From: Archaeoglobus sp.
GTDB lineage: Archaea > Halobacteriota > Archaeoglobi > Archaeoglobales > Archaeoglobaceae
DNA: 13,124 nt
Reading direction: 5' to 3'
NCBI GenBank assembly: GCA_003978865.1
Contig: QNXS01000065.1
Span: 1-13,124, forward strand
Part shown: piece by piece, positions 7,228 to 12,900 of the stretch
Position numbering within the stretch: the stretch's first letter is position 1
Layout: each line of letters opens with the position of its first letter
The notes under the pieces: generated by a model
What the model saw: only the letters and a program-made list of their open reading frames with translations
What the model was told of the DNA's origin: nothing
Databases searched by the model: none
Translations under genes and position numbers: made by a program

Positions 7228-7237
7228 ATTATTAAGG
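7228..7237 (-). promoter_or_regulatory. TATA box of the SUI1 gene
   Basis: The reverse complement reads CCTTAATAAT, about 30 bases upstream of the GGAGGT ribosome site. A second A/T-rich candidate, CTTAAAAG, is at about 7217-7224, too near the ribosome site to leave it in the leader. Confidence 0.4.
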
Positions 7238-7253
7238 TTTCGGTGGTAGTTGA

Positions 7254-7988
7254 TCAGACAAACTTATTTCTGAGAATGCCAATTCCTTCAATTTCCACCT
7301 CAACCACGTCGTTCCTCCTGACTCTGCCAACTCCCGCAGGAGTTCCAGTTGCAATCACGTCTCCCCTCCTGAGTGTCATTATTTCCGATATAAACTCCAA
7401 GAGTGACCCGACATTAAATATAAGGTTCGATGTGGTTGAACTTTGAACGACTTTACCATTAAGTCTTGTCTCTATTTTTAGATTTGAAGGGTCAATTTTT
7501 ACTGCGTATGGACCCAAGCAAGCAAAAGTATCAAAGCTTTTAGCTCTCGTCCACTGCCCATCTATTTTTTGAATGTCTCTCGCAGTAACATCGTTGAAGC
7601 AGCTGTACCCAAGTATGTAGTCTTCAAAATCTTCTGCCGACACATTTTTACATTTTTTTGCTATAATAAATGCAAGCTCTCCCTCATAATCCACTCTGTT
7701 CAGTCCTTTCGGCAGTTCTGGTATTTCTACACAGTCTTCATGACCAACAAGAGAGGAGGGTGGCTTCAAAAAAATCACAGGTTCATCTGGAATCTCCATA
7801 TTCAGTTCCTCGGCATGGTCTATATAATTTAAACCAACGCAAACTATCTTTTCTGGCTTCACTGGCGGTAAAAACTTCACAGATTTCAATTCAAACTTCA
7901 ATCCTTCAAAATCAAGAATTCCGTTGGCAATCTTGAAATAGCCCTCAAAAAGTTCACCTCTCGCATAAAATCTACCGTACGCCTCCAT
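7254..7988 (-). CDS. Fumarylacetoacetate hydrolase (FAH) family enzyme
   Basis: This family cleaves, isomerises or decarboxylates 2-oxo acid substrates such as acylpyruvates or 2-hydroxyhepta-2,4-diene-dioates; the substrate here cannot be told. I start at the ATG at 7988 (244 residues), which has a GGGGGTG ribosome site 6 bases upstream. The open frame extends to 8084, but that stretch lies inside the upstream gene. Metal-site and signature blocks are present: VCVGLNYIDHAEE (49-61), VDYEGELAFII with Glu102 and Glu104, GYSCFNDVTARDIQ with Asp133, AKSFDTFACLGP (149-160), and the terminal RRGDVIATGTPAGVG (207-221). It overlaps the membrane protein gene by 17 bases, suggesting coupled translation. 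Confidence 0.93.
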   Translation of the reverse strand: MEAYGRFYARGELFEGYFKIANGILDFEGLKFELKSVKFLPPVKPEKIVCVGLNYIDHAEELNMEIPDEPVIFLKPPSSLVGHEDCVEIPELPKGLNRVDYEGELAFIIAKKCKNVSAEDFEDYILGYSCFNDVTARDIQKIDGQWTRAKSFDTFACLGPYAVKIDPSNLKIETRLNGKVVQSSTTSNLIFNVGSLLEFISEIMTLRRGDVIATGTPAGVGRVRRNDVVEVEIEGIGILRNKFV

Positions 7989-8745
7989 TAACAACACCCC
8001 CACTGTTGATGGAAATTGCACACATATAAACGCTAAGCAGCGAACTTGAAAAAGCAAAACCCAGTATGGATGCAAAAGGAACAATTGAAGATAACAGTGC
8101 TATCAGAGCACAAAACACTACAGAGCTAAAAGCGGTCAAGTAATTCGATATAGCAACTCTAAATCCTTCAGCAATACTGTTTATCACAGATTCATTTCTA
8201 ACAACAACTATGTACTTGGGCAGTACAAGCATAGGTGCTACGAAAACGAAGAGTAGTGGATAAACTCTAATAATGAATACACTGCCTGTAATGTAATAGA
8301 TAATGTATGCAGGCATCAGGAAAGCTGCAGCACCAAAACTACAAAGTATGTCAACTCCAAGAACCGGAAGAGTGTATAGCATTCCTTCATCAATCGCCTT
8401 TCTAAAGGAGAAACTGCCCGTCAAAACCGCGTCTCTTGCAGCCACTATTAGAGATGCATTGAGAAATTCTCCAATGATCAGAGCAAAAATACCAAACAGC
8501 AGAAATATGAGAACTGTTCTCTCAATGTTTTTACTCAGACTTGAAATTATCTCTTTTTTTACGTTATTTATGTAATCACTCATGTTTGTTGTATGGGTCA
8601 TTTTCATAATTTTGTTTACTTCCCCCGCTGGCATTGCCGTAAAGACAGCCCCAACTATGAAAAGGTATAATAAAATCATGGCTGCAAGAGGAAAAGCAAC
8701 CATGCCTATGTTCCTAATAGTCAGCTTGAGACCTTCAACGATCAT
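7972..8745 (-). CDS. Polytopic membrane protein, unknown function
   Basis: The product (257 residues from the ATG at 8745) is not recognised beyond being an integral membrane protein with about five or six hydrophobic segments. Counted from the TTG at 8751, these fall at roughly 14-38, 78-104, 125-153, 157-178 and 204-245, the last long enough for two spans. A polar loop at about 41-75 follows the first helix. The block APMLVLPKYIVVVRNE, followed by SIAEGFRVAISNYL, resembles a conserved region of bacterial and archaeal membrane proteins with a repeated amphipathic-helix layout. No catalytic motif is visible. A TTG two codons upstream is possible, but a TATA-like box about 25 bases before the ATG and lack of a ribosome site suggest a leaderless ATG. 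It is transcribed with the FAH-family gene and diverges from hemD. Confidence 0.85.
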   Translation of the reverse strand: MIVEGLKLTIRNIGMVAFPLAAMILLYLFIVGAVFTAMPAGEVNKIMKMTHTTNMSDYINNVKKEIISSLSKNIERTVLIFLLFGIFALIIGEFLNASLIVAARDAVLTGSFSFRKAIDEGMLYTLPVLGVDILCSFGAAAFLMPAYIIYYITGSVFIIRVYPLLFVFVAPMLVLPKYIVVVRNESVINSIAEGFRVAISNYLTAFSSVVFCALIALLSSIVPFASILGFAFSSSLLSVYMCAISINSGGVVNGGVR

Positions 8746-8762
8746 GGTCAAAGATAGGTAAC

Positions 8763-8785
8763 AAAATTAAAAAGTTTATCAGGTG
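8763..8785. promoter_or_regulatory. Divergent promoter between hemD and the membrane protein gene
   Basis: The short gap contains AAATTAAAAAGTTTATC. On the minus strand, CTTTTTAATTTT lies about 25 bases before the membrane protein ATG at 8745, fitting a leaderless transcript. On the + strand, the same A/T block precedes the GGTGGT ribosome site (8782-8787) of hemD. One A/T core may serve both directions. Confidence 0.4.
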
Positions 8786-8790
8786 GTACT

Positions 8791-9486
8791 GTGAAGGTTG
8801 CATTCTTTCGACCAAAAAGCAGGATTAAAGAACTTGATAAGTTTAAACAGGCTGGATTTGAAGTGTTAAATGCACCACTACTTGATACGGTAGTCAACGA
8901 AAGAGAAATTAGAAGATTTAGCAGAGCTTGCTTTGATGTTGCTATAGTAACAAGTATGACCGCTGTGGAGATACTAAAAGAGTTTGGCGCTATTGAGAAA
9001 CTAAAAGGAAAGAGAGTAATCGCAATAGGTAGTAAAACTGCTGAAAAGCTCAGAAGTAATGGAATAGACTGTGATATACCAGAAAAGTTTGACTCCAGAA
9101 GTATAGTAAAAGAGTTTAAAGATGAGTTTAGAGGTCTCAAAATTGCACTTGTTAGAAGTGATAGCGGCGATCCTGTACTGTGTGAGATTGGTGACACAGA
9201 TGAATTTTGTATATATAAAATAGTAAAAAATAAGGGAAAAGAACAGCTTAAGCTTGTTGAGAAAGTCTGCAAAGGAGAAGTTGACTTTGCAGTTTTCTCA
9301 AGTAGAATGATGGTCAGATGCTTTTTTGAAATATGTAAAAGTCTTGGATTTAAAGGACCTAAGTGTAGAGTGATTGCAATAGGTCCCCCAACTAAGAAGG
9401 AGCTTAGAAGGTTTGGTGTTGAAAGCTTTATGCCCGAGGAATATACGTTTGACGGTATTCTAAATTTGCTAAAAACTATTGCTTAA
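8791..9486 (+). CDS. hemD: Uroporphyrinogen-III synthase
   Basis: The 231-residue enzyme closes and inverts ring D of hydroxymethylbilane to make uroporphyrinogen III, the branch point for heme, siroheme, cobalamin and F430. Sequence is weakly conserved in this family, but the two-domain pattern is clear: N-terminal VAFFRPK; VTSMTAVEIL (53-62); AIGSKTAEKLRSNGI (78-92); LVRSDSGDPVL (120-130); a mid-protein YKI; AVFSSRMMVRCFFE (167-180); and AIGPPTKKELRRFGV (196-210) followed by MPEEYTFDGIL. Length is normal. The GTG at 8791 has a GGTGGT ribosome site close upstream. No other heme gene is next to it. The stop is two bases from the stop of the convergent regulator gene. Confidence 0.92.
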   Translation: MKVAFFRPKSRIKELDKFKQAGFEVLNAPLLDTVVNEREIRRFSRACFDVAIVTSMTAVEILKEFGAIEKLKGKRVIAIGSKTAEKLRSNGIDCDIPEKFDSRSIVKEFKDEFRGLKIALVRSDSGDPVLCEIGDTDEFCIYKIVKNKGKEQLKLVEKVCKGEVDFAVFSSRMMVRCFFEICKSLGFKGPKCRVIAIGPPTKKELRRFGVESFMPEEYTFDGILNLLKTIA

Positions 9487-9488
9487 GA

Positions 9489-10307
9489 TTAAAGTCCAAA
9501 AAATTTCCTGTATTCATCTTTTAAAAATATAACATTTCCTCTACCTTTCTTTACTTTTTCTATACATCCTCTCCTCTCAAGATCTGTGAGCATCAAACTG
9601 ACTTTTGCCTCCGAATATCTAAGCTTTTTTCTGAGTTCCTTTTGAGTTATTCTGCCACCAGCTTTAACTATTTCTTCGAGAACCTCTTTTAGATCATCCG
9701 GAAGAATGCTCAAATCCAAGCTTTCTGAACTTTCCGTATTTTTGTATTCTATCCGGTCATCTACATTTCCTTCATACGATATTTCATTCCACTCTTTCCA
9801 CTCGTTCAATGCATGATCTCCAGATTTTTCATTTTCTTTGTTTTTAATTTTAATTCTCCAAATTACATACAGAATAAAAACCGTTAGACCTACAAGCGAT
9901 ACAGATATGATTACTGTTACTGGAAACGGGTTTTGAGTTGAAGATGCGGGAAATTCAACTTCTGGCTGGGAGAAATTAAAGTTCAGAGGTGGAAACAGTA
10001 TGAGGTCAACTATGTAATTACCACTTACATTTTTTATTGTAATGTTATATTCCGCATATAAATCCAATTTTCCTTCTTTATAGTAGTAAGCTTTTATTAC
10101 ATAGTATCCCGGAGGAAGATTAAAAGAATAACTTCCGTTTGGAGTTACAAATCTCTGAATAGGGGTAGTATTCACGACGATTACCGCTTTTGGGAGAGGT
10201 TTCAAATCTTCCCAGCAGTAAACAACACCGTGTACAGTAGCCGCACTACATACAAATGAGACAGAAAAAATTAGAATGATCGAAATTCCAATGAGCCTCT
10301 GTAACAT
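9489..10307 (-). CDS. Membrane-anchored winged-helix transcriptional regulator (COG2512-like)
   Basis: The 272-residue product has an unusual sensor-to-DNA layout in one chain. A hydrophobic N-terminus (about 1-24) looks like a signal peptide. An extracytoplasmic beta-rich domain (about 25-110) resembles the PEGA/carboxypeptidase-regulatory fold, with VHGVVYCWEDLKPLPKAVIV and PNGSYSFNLPPGYYVIKAYY. A Pro-rich linker leads to one transmembrane helix (about 131-152). An acidic cytoplasmic linker and a C-terminal winged helix (about 203-272) follow, with GGRITQKELRKKLRYSEAKV and MLTDLERRGCIEKVKKGRGN. This is the layout of predicted archaeal membrane-associated regulators (COG2512); ligands and targets are unknown. 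The ATG at 10307 has an AGGAGA site 5-6 bases upstream. The in-frame TTG just before it is less likely. Its 3' end abuts hemD; the upstream gap is long and AT-rich. Confidence 0.85.
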   Translation of the reverse strand: MLQRLIGISIILIFSVSFVCSAATVHGVVYCWEDLKPLPKAVIVVNTTPIQRFVTPNGSYSFNLPPGYYVIKAYYYKEGKLDLYAEYNITIKNVSGNYIVDLILFPPLNFNFSQPEVEFPASSTQNPFPVTVIISVSLVGLTVFILYVIWRIKIKNKENEKSGDHALNEWKEWNEISYEGNVDDRIEYKNTESSESLDLSILPDDLKEVLEEIVKAGGRITQKELRKKLRYSEAKVSLMLTDLERRGCIEKVKKGRGNVIFLKDEYRKFFGL

Positions 10308-10310
10308 CAA

Positions 10311-10612
10311 CGTCTCCTATGGACAATTAGTAGATTTTAGTCTTTCCATTCAGTTGTTTTTATCAGTATTTGTGGTTATATTATTTCTATATATAAATTA
10401 ATTACTATAGAGTTTAAAAATCTTGAAAGTTCTATTACCATTACCAGAAGTTCATACCTCGTTCCTATTTCAATTCTAACTTTTTAACTTTTTAAATCCT
10501 CCTGAATAGCTATCTAAAATAAATAAAATAAAAAATTTTCAATAGAGTAGACAATAAGTAAATTCAACAATAATAAATCAACACAAAAATAATAAATAAC
10601 AAATAACAACGA
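10311..10612. other. AT-rich intergenic region, promoter of the membrane regulator
   Basis: No gene is visible in these 302 bases. On the minus strand AATTTATATATAG (about 10388-10400) is a good TATA candidate for the regulator gene and would leave a leader of about 60 bases. The rest is A/T-rich and carries short tandem repeats: ATTACC twice at 10434-10445, AACTTTTT twice at 10478-10493 and AAATAAC twice at 10594-10607. It marks the edge between the dense core and the decayed segment. Confidence 0.6.
10478..10493. repeat. 8-bp tandem duplication (AACTTTTT x2)
   Basis: AACTTTTT at 10478-10485 is followed directly by an identical copy at 10486-10493. It is intergenic, so no effect on a gene is visible. 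It belongs to the cluster of short tandem duplications in 10.4-12.8 kb. Confidence 0.85.
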
Positions 10613-10951
10613 TCAATTACGGGCTAAAGTACTAACATCCTCATGTATAGCTAACCTGATCTTGTTGTCTCCCTTAATTTTGCTGAAGTACTCTATTTCC
10701 TCCCTCATTCCTTCAGTAATCTCATCTCCAAAGATCCAGAGTTCATCGCAGAATTCGAGCAGTTTTTTGTTCATTTCCAGAGCTTTTCTTCTGTCTTCTG
10801 GATTTAAGTCGTCCATGAACTGGCTGAAGTATATATGAGGGGCTATTGGTATATAACCCATGTCCACGAGCATTCTGCAGTATTGCTTTGCCTTTTCTAT
10901 GTTTTCTTTCTTTCCTTGGAATGGAGAGCAGACGAATATGAGTTTCATCAT
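10613..10951 (-). CDS. DUF4406/DUF7768-like nucleoside 2-deoxyribosyltransferase-superfamily protein
   Basis: The 112-residue product has the compact Rossmann-like layout of small proteins related to nucleoside 2-deoxyribosyltransferases, common in phages and mobile DNA. An N-terminal strand and loop KLIFVCSPFQG (3-13) come first, then a helix with YCRMLVDMGYIPIAPHIYFSQF (read as YCRMLVDMGY, 24-33, and IPIAPHIYFSQF, 34-45). ALEMNKKLLEFCDELWIFG follows (57-75), then EITEGMREEIE (77-87), where the Glu residues fit the catalytic region of the superfamily. Whether it acts on nucleotides is unknown. The start is one of two tandem ATG codons (10951 or 10948) with no strong ribosome site, so it may be leaderless. 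It is intact, unlike most of its neighbours, and stands alone. Confidence 0.78.
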   Translation of the reverse strand: MMKLIFVCSPFQGKKENIEKAKQYCRMLVDMGYIPIAPHIYFSQFMDDLNPEDRRKALEMNKKLLEFCDELWIFGDEITEGMREEIEYFSKIKGDNKIRLAIHEDVSTLARN

Positions 10952-11026
10952 TACATGATTTCACACAGCCTTTGAAATTATTTCCCTTATCTTTTAGGTA
11001 ACTTTGTTGAAATGGCTGGCTTAAAC

Positions 11027-11311
11027 CTAAATACTGTTTGTGTATCCTCTATCGACCTTTAGCAAGTCTTTAGAGTACTTTACCAGAGCGACAGCGTCTA
11101 TTATGGATATGCTGACTTCGCTATCGTTAACAAATAAGAAATTCAACTCAATAAGAGACGTCTTACGTCTTGATTTACCCCGTCCGAAAGTTGTATAATT
11201 TCGAGTTGCGTCAAATTCTTCAGAAATTTTATACCATGATTCAAGCGGTATTATTTTATCTTTTATTTTATCTTTTTTATCTTTCTTTTGAATCTTTTCC
11301 AATAATACCAA
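11027..11311 (-). CDS. Hypothetical protein, 94 residues, doubtful start
   Basis: Not recognised. The frame starts only with a TTG at 11311 and has no ATG near its beginning, so it may be the remains of a longer gene. The first 20 residues are a Lys/Asp run (KKDKKDKIKDKII) created partly by a 12-bp tandem duplication at 11253-11276. The rest looks more protein-like: SWYKISEEFDATRN, then RRKTSLIELNFLFVNDSEV and SIIDAVALVKYSKDLLKVDRG, which could form a beta strand pair and a helix. A weak GGTGT site lies about 10 bases upstream inside an inverted repeat. It sits between an intact gene and a broken relE, and shows no base substitutions that break the frame. Confidence 0.45.
   Translation of the reverse strand: MVLLEKIQKKDKKDKIKDKIIPLESWYKISEEFDATRNYTTFGRGKSRRKTSLIELNFLFVNDSEVSISIIDAVALVKYSKDLLKVDRGYTNSI
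11253..11276. repeat. 12-bp tandem duplication (ATTTTATCTTTT x2)
   Basis: ATTTTATCTTTT at 11253-11264 is followed directly by an identical copy at 11265-11276, and by a further partial copy. It lies inside the 94-residue reading frame and is a multiple of three, so it keeps the frame and lengthens the Lys/Asp run. Confidence 0.85.
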
Positions 11312-11318
11312 GTAGTGG

Positions 11319-11346
11319 CTACACCGCTAAGAAGCCTAAGGTGTAG
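11319..11346. repeat. Inverted repeat CTACACC / GGTGTAG
   Basis: CTACACC (11319-11325) and its exact complement GGTGTAG (11340-11346) flank 14 bases. The repeat lies just upstream of the 94-residue frame on the minus strand and downstream of the broken relE. It could be an operator, a hairpin at the relE 3' side, or chance. Confidence 0.5.
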
Positions 11347-11372
11347 GAAAGATATTCAAACATACATTCCAC

Positions 11373-11396
11373 ATTATTTTTTGTATTATTTTTTGT
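11373..11396. repeat. 12-bp tandem duplication (ATTATTTTTTGT x2)
   Basis: ATTATTTTTTGT at 11373-11384 is followed directly by an identical copy at 11385-11396. On the minus strand the unit corresponds to the end of relE, so the terminal Tyr-Lys-Lys-stop is duplicated. The first stop still ends the frame. Confidence 0.9.
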
Positions 11397-11503
11397 ACGC
11401 TCTTTCCCTTTTTTCTATCTTCTCTTTCTTGTCAACCTCGTAAACCAACCTGAAATTACCCAAGCAAGCCCTAAATCTGTTTCCCTGCCCTTTAAGCTTT
11501 TTT

Positions 11504-11519
11504 ATATCAAAATATCAAA
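11504..11519. repeat. 8-bp tandem duplication (ATATCAAA x2)
   Basis: ATATCAAA at 11504-11511 is followed directly by an identical copy at 11512-11519. On the minus strand it doubles TTTGATAT within the KFDIKKLKG coding segment of relE. As 8 is not a multiple of three, it shifts the frame. Confidence 0.92.
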
Positions 11520-11597
11520 TTTTTTAAAGGGAACGGATTATCCTAAGCATCTATAAATTCAGACAATCTAACCTTGTGAGCTTTTGGTGAATCCTTA

Positions 11598-11617
11598 AAT
11601 CGTTTTTAATCGTTTTG
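11598..11617. repeat. 10-bp tandem duplication (AATCGTTTTT / AATCGTTTTG)
   Basis: AATCGTTTTT (11598-11607) is followed directly by AATCGTTTTG (11608-11617), identical at 9 of 10 bases. It lies in the early part of relE. Deleting one copy in silico joins VAKR to FKDSPKAHK in one frame. Confidence 0.9.
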
Positions 11618-11647
11618 CAACTCTCGGATGAATAAGAATTCTGTAGC

Positions 11648-11848
11648 TCATAAATCAAGCTCAGCTTTGAATTTCTCCCATTGAATCCCGTCTTTTCTAG
11701 TTTCCTCAGCAAGTCTGTCGAGTTCTTTTGCTTCTTCCTCACTGATTTCTTCTTCCTGAATTAATCCCACCTCTATAAGCTCTATTCTGCTGTTCAGTCT
11801 CTTTAACTCTTCTTTTATTACTTTGAGTTCTTCATAAATGGCTTTCAA
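11648..11848 (-). CDS. RelB-like antitoxin, start codon possibly lost
   Basis: The 66-residue frame, beginning with TTG at 11848, encodes a helical, very acidic protein typical of archaeal RelE-partner antitoxins: IYEELKVIKEELKRLNSRIE, then an acidic middle (EEEISEEEAKELDRLAEE) and a C-terminal DGIQWEKFKAELDL. It lies directly before relE with a 4-base ATGA overlap, the normal antitoxin-toxin order. The frame stays open upstream as STDVELL, preceded by ATT at 11867-11869. This suggests the original start was an ATG mutated to ATT. A TATA-like TTTTAAAT (about 11889-11896) would start transcription very near that codon. The antitoxin is therefore either made from the internal TTG, made weakly from ATT, or no longer made. 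Identification rests on pattern and position. Confidence 0.7.
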   Translation of the reverse strand: MKAIYEELKVIKEELKRLNSRIELIEVGLIQEEEISEEEAKELDRLAEETRKDGIQWEKFKAELDL

Positions 11849-11958
11849 AAGCTCGACATCTGTGCTAATTGAGCATCTGTATAAGAAAATTTAAAACTTT
11901 GCCGAGCAGAAAGTGATGTACTTAGGGTCGTAGCCCTCCTTAGTCTCTTGAGACACTC

Positions 11959-12147
11959 TTATTCCTCCAACTTAAGTTTACCCTCTCTAATTAATGCAAG
12001 AAATACCTCGTGAGCCTGCTCGTAAGGGATATTCAACGATTCATCAATCTCAAGTAGGTCGATACACTCCCCACTTTACCTGCAATGTACTCTTCTGCCA
12101 TTCTCTTTGCCTCGTCAAAATGGAATCTCTTTAACAAGTATCACCAT
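11959..12147 (-). pseudogene. Broken small gene, second member of a decayed two-gene operon
   Basis: The family is not recognised. The start MVILVKEIPF (ATG at 12147) overlaps the stop of the upstream pseudogene by 7 bases (ATGGTGA). One extra T in a T4 run breaks the frame; without it the reading continues as DEAKRMAEEYIAGKV. A second frameshift near 12065-12075 is followed by an open C-terminal part containing LLEIDESLNIPYEQAHEVF and ALIREGKLKLEE, then TAA at 11959. The repaired product would be about 62 residues, mostly helical, with a helix pair reminiscent of a small DNA-binding or antitoxin protein, which is only a guess. Position and overlap suggest a toxin-antitoxin-like pair. Confidence 0.6.
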
Positions 12148-12490
12148 CTCTTGTTCTTCGAGTTTTCAAGTTCTGCAAGTTTGTTCCTTTAAGTAGATCT
12201 TAAATGTTTAGGTATACTTCTCTAAATTTGTTTCCAGAAACGCCGATTAAACCAATTTTTCTATCGTAATTTACGTTGCATCCCTCTTTTTAGTGATAGT
12301 GTAATTACTTCTAATGGGCTAATACCTACGATCTCTATTTTCTTAGGTGGTTCAGAAATCAAATTCCTTGTTTTTGAGTATCTCTAATATCTATTCCTTT
12401 AATATAGGTTCTTCAAAATCGTAAATAATATTCATCAATAATATTCATCTCTACAATTTCAGGAATAATCTTAATTGTGTCATCACTCAT
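12141..12490 (-). pseudogene. Broken gene of about 115 residues, first member of a decayed two-gene operon
   Basis: The family is not recognised. The ATG at 12490 has a GGAGG ribosome site (12501-12505) and reads MSDDTIKIIPEIVEMNII. A perfect 13-bp tandem duplication (12424-12449) then shifts the frame. Removing one copy gives EMNIIYDFEEPILKE in one frame, followed by a TAG. Further pieces, in alternating frames, are ILEILKNKEFDF, PPKKIEIVGISPLEVITLSL, NYDRKIGLIGVSGNKFREVY (followed by LNI and a stop), and a terminal NKLAELENSKNKRW with TGA at 12141. At least five lesions are present. The pieces follow one another in order, so this is one decayed gene and not several small ones. Confidence 0.7.
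12424..12449. repeat. 13-bp tandem duplication (AATAATATTCATC x2)
   Basis: AATAATATTCATC at 12424-12436 is followed directly by an identical copy at 12437-12449. It lies in the first part of the decayed gene at 12141-12490. Deleting one copy restores the frame between EIVEMNII and YDFEEPILKE. Confidence 0.93.
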
Positions 12491-12515
12491 GGTTTCCCGA
12501 CCTCCATGAGAATCA

Positions 12516-12596
12516 TTATTCTTGCTTTGCCTCACCCTTAAATTTCTTTCTGAATTCTTCAACGATCAGTATAATTCAATTTTTCTCAATTTTCAT
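12516..12596 (-). pseudogene. Tiny coding remnant
   Basis: An ATG at 12596 opens MKIEKN, a TGA, then IILIVEEFRKKFKGEAKQE and TAA at 12516. The tail is charged like the C-terminus of a small antitoxin or DNA-binding protein. The single TGA would be a Trp codon if changed at one base. It is too short to assign and may be the end of a longer decayed gene that enters from the right. Confidence 0.3.
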
Positions 12597-12681
12597 ATGA
12601 TACTATACATAAAATCCTCAAGAACAGATCAACCCATAGTGGGATGTCCAGATTGTTGGCAAAAGGATGCACGTTCCGAAG

Positions 12682-12721
12682 TAAACTTCACCTGCTTTAT
12701 TTAAACTTCACATGCTTTATT
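12682..12721. repeat. 20-bp near-perfect tandem duplication
   Basis: The 20 bases at 12682-12701 are repeated directly at 12702-12721 with one difference (CCTGC against CATGC in the middle). It lies at the 3' end of the reading frame remnant at 12697-12900, and its length shifts the frame there. Confidence 0.92.
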
Positions 12722-12900
12722 AGAAGTCTCCCAATTCCCACAATACCCAACTCTACGGCAACGGCAAAGAAGGCTTCATTTCTGATTTTTCTGATTTTTT
12801 CCCACTCTACCATAGCTCCAAACATCACGGGATGCATCGTCGATAAACTCTTAATCAGCTTTTTCGTGCTCTCAGGAAGATTAGAACTCTTCGAGAAGTT
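12697..12900 (-). pseudogene. Truncated and frameshifted gene with hydrophobic segment
   Basis: Not recognised. The minus-strand frame between a TAG at 12901 and a TAA at 12697 contains SSNLPESTKKLIKSL, then from ATG at 12837 MHPVMFGAMVEWEKIRKIRN and EAFFAVAVELGIVGIGRLLI, the last being hydrophobic enough to cross a membrane. Just upstream, another frame reads HKFQRQIELLEEF and is joined to this one by an apparent frameshift near 12890. No upstream start codon is evident, so the N-terminus is missing. A 9-bp tandem duplication (12781-12798) doubles Lys-Ile-Arg in frame. The 20-bp duplication disrupts the 3' end. The + strand frame over the same bases (12644-12958) is a shadow. Confidence 0.5.
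12781..12798. repeat. 9-bp tandem duplication (TCTGATTTT x2)
   Basis: TCTGATTTT at 12781-12789 is followed directly by an identical copy at 12790-12798. On the minus strand it codes for a doubled Lys-Ile-Arg, so the frame is kept. Confidence 0.85.

Larger units (their letters stand above)
11386..11651 (-). pseudogene. relE: Broken RelE-family toxin gene
   Basis: RelE toxins cleave mRNA at the ribosome. The start is intact: ATG at 11651 overlaps the antitoxin stop by 4 bases (ATGA) and reads MSYRILIHPRVAKR, the typical archaeal RelE N-terminus. A 10-bp tandem duplication (11598-11617) then shifts the frame to an early stop. Removing one copy gives RFKDSPKAHKVRLSEFIDA in continuous frame, followed by an in-frame TAG and DNPFPLK. 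An 8-bp tandem duplication (11504-11519), plus an apparent single-base loss in an adjoining A run, breaks the KFDIKKLKG motif. The conserved C-terminal half is readable again as KKLKGQGNRFRACLGNFRLV and YEVDKKEKIEKRERAYKK, about nine residues shorter than usual after the Lys-Glu-Lys. At least three separate lesions mean no toxin can be made. Confidence 0.85.

Noticed and set aside
7989..8084. N-terminal extension of the FAH-family protein
   Set aside because: It overlaps the coding end of the membrane protein gene, is unlike the family, and the ATG at 7988 has its own strong ribosome site.
10461..10480. GTTCCTATTTCAATTCTAAC, resembling an archaeal CRISPR repeat
   Set aside because: It occurs once, with no second copy at a spacer-like distance and no leader; a single match in AT-rich DNA is not evidence.
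11905..11960. Possible C/D box RNA (GTGATGT) and hairpins near AGGGTCGTAGCCCT and GTCTCTTGAGAC
   Set aside because: No CTGA D box follows at the right distance, and the stems are only 4-5 bp.
12185..12201. Inverted repeat TTTAAG/CTTAAA
   Set aside because: A 6-bp A/T-rich stem inside a pseudogene is expected by chance.
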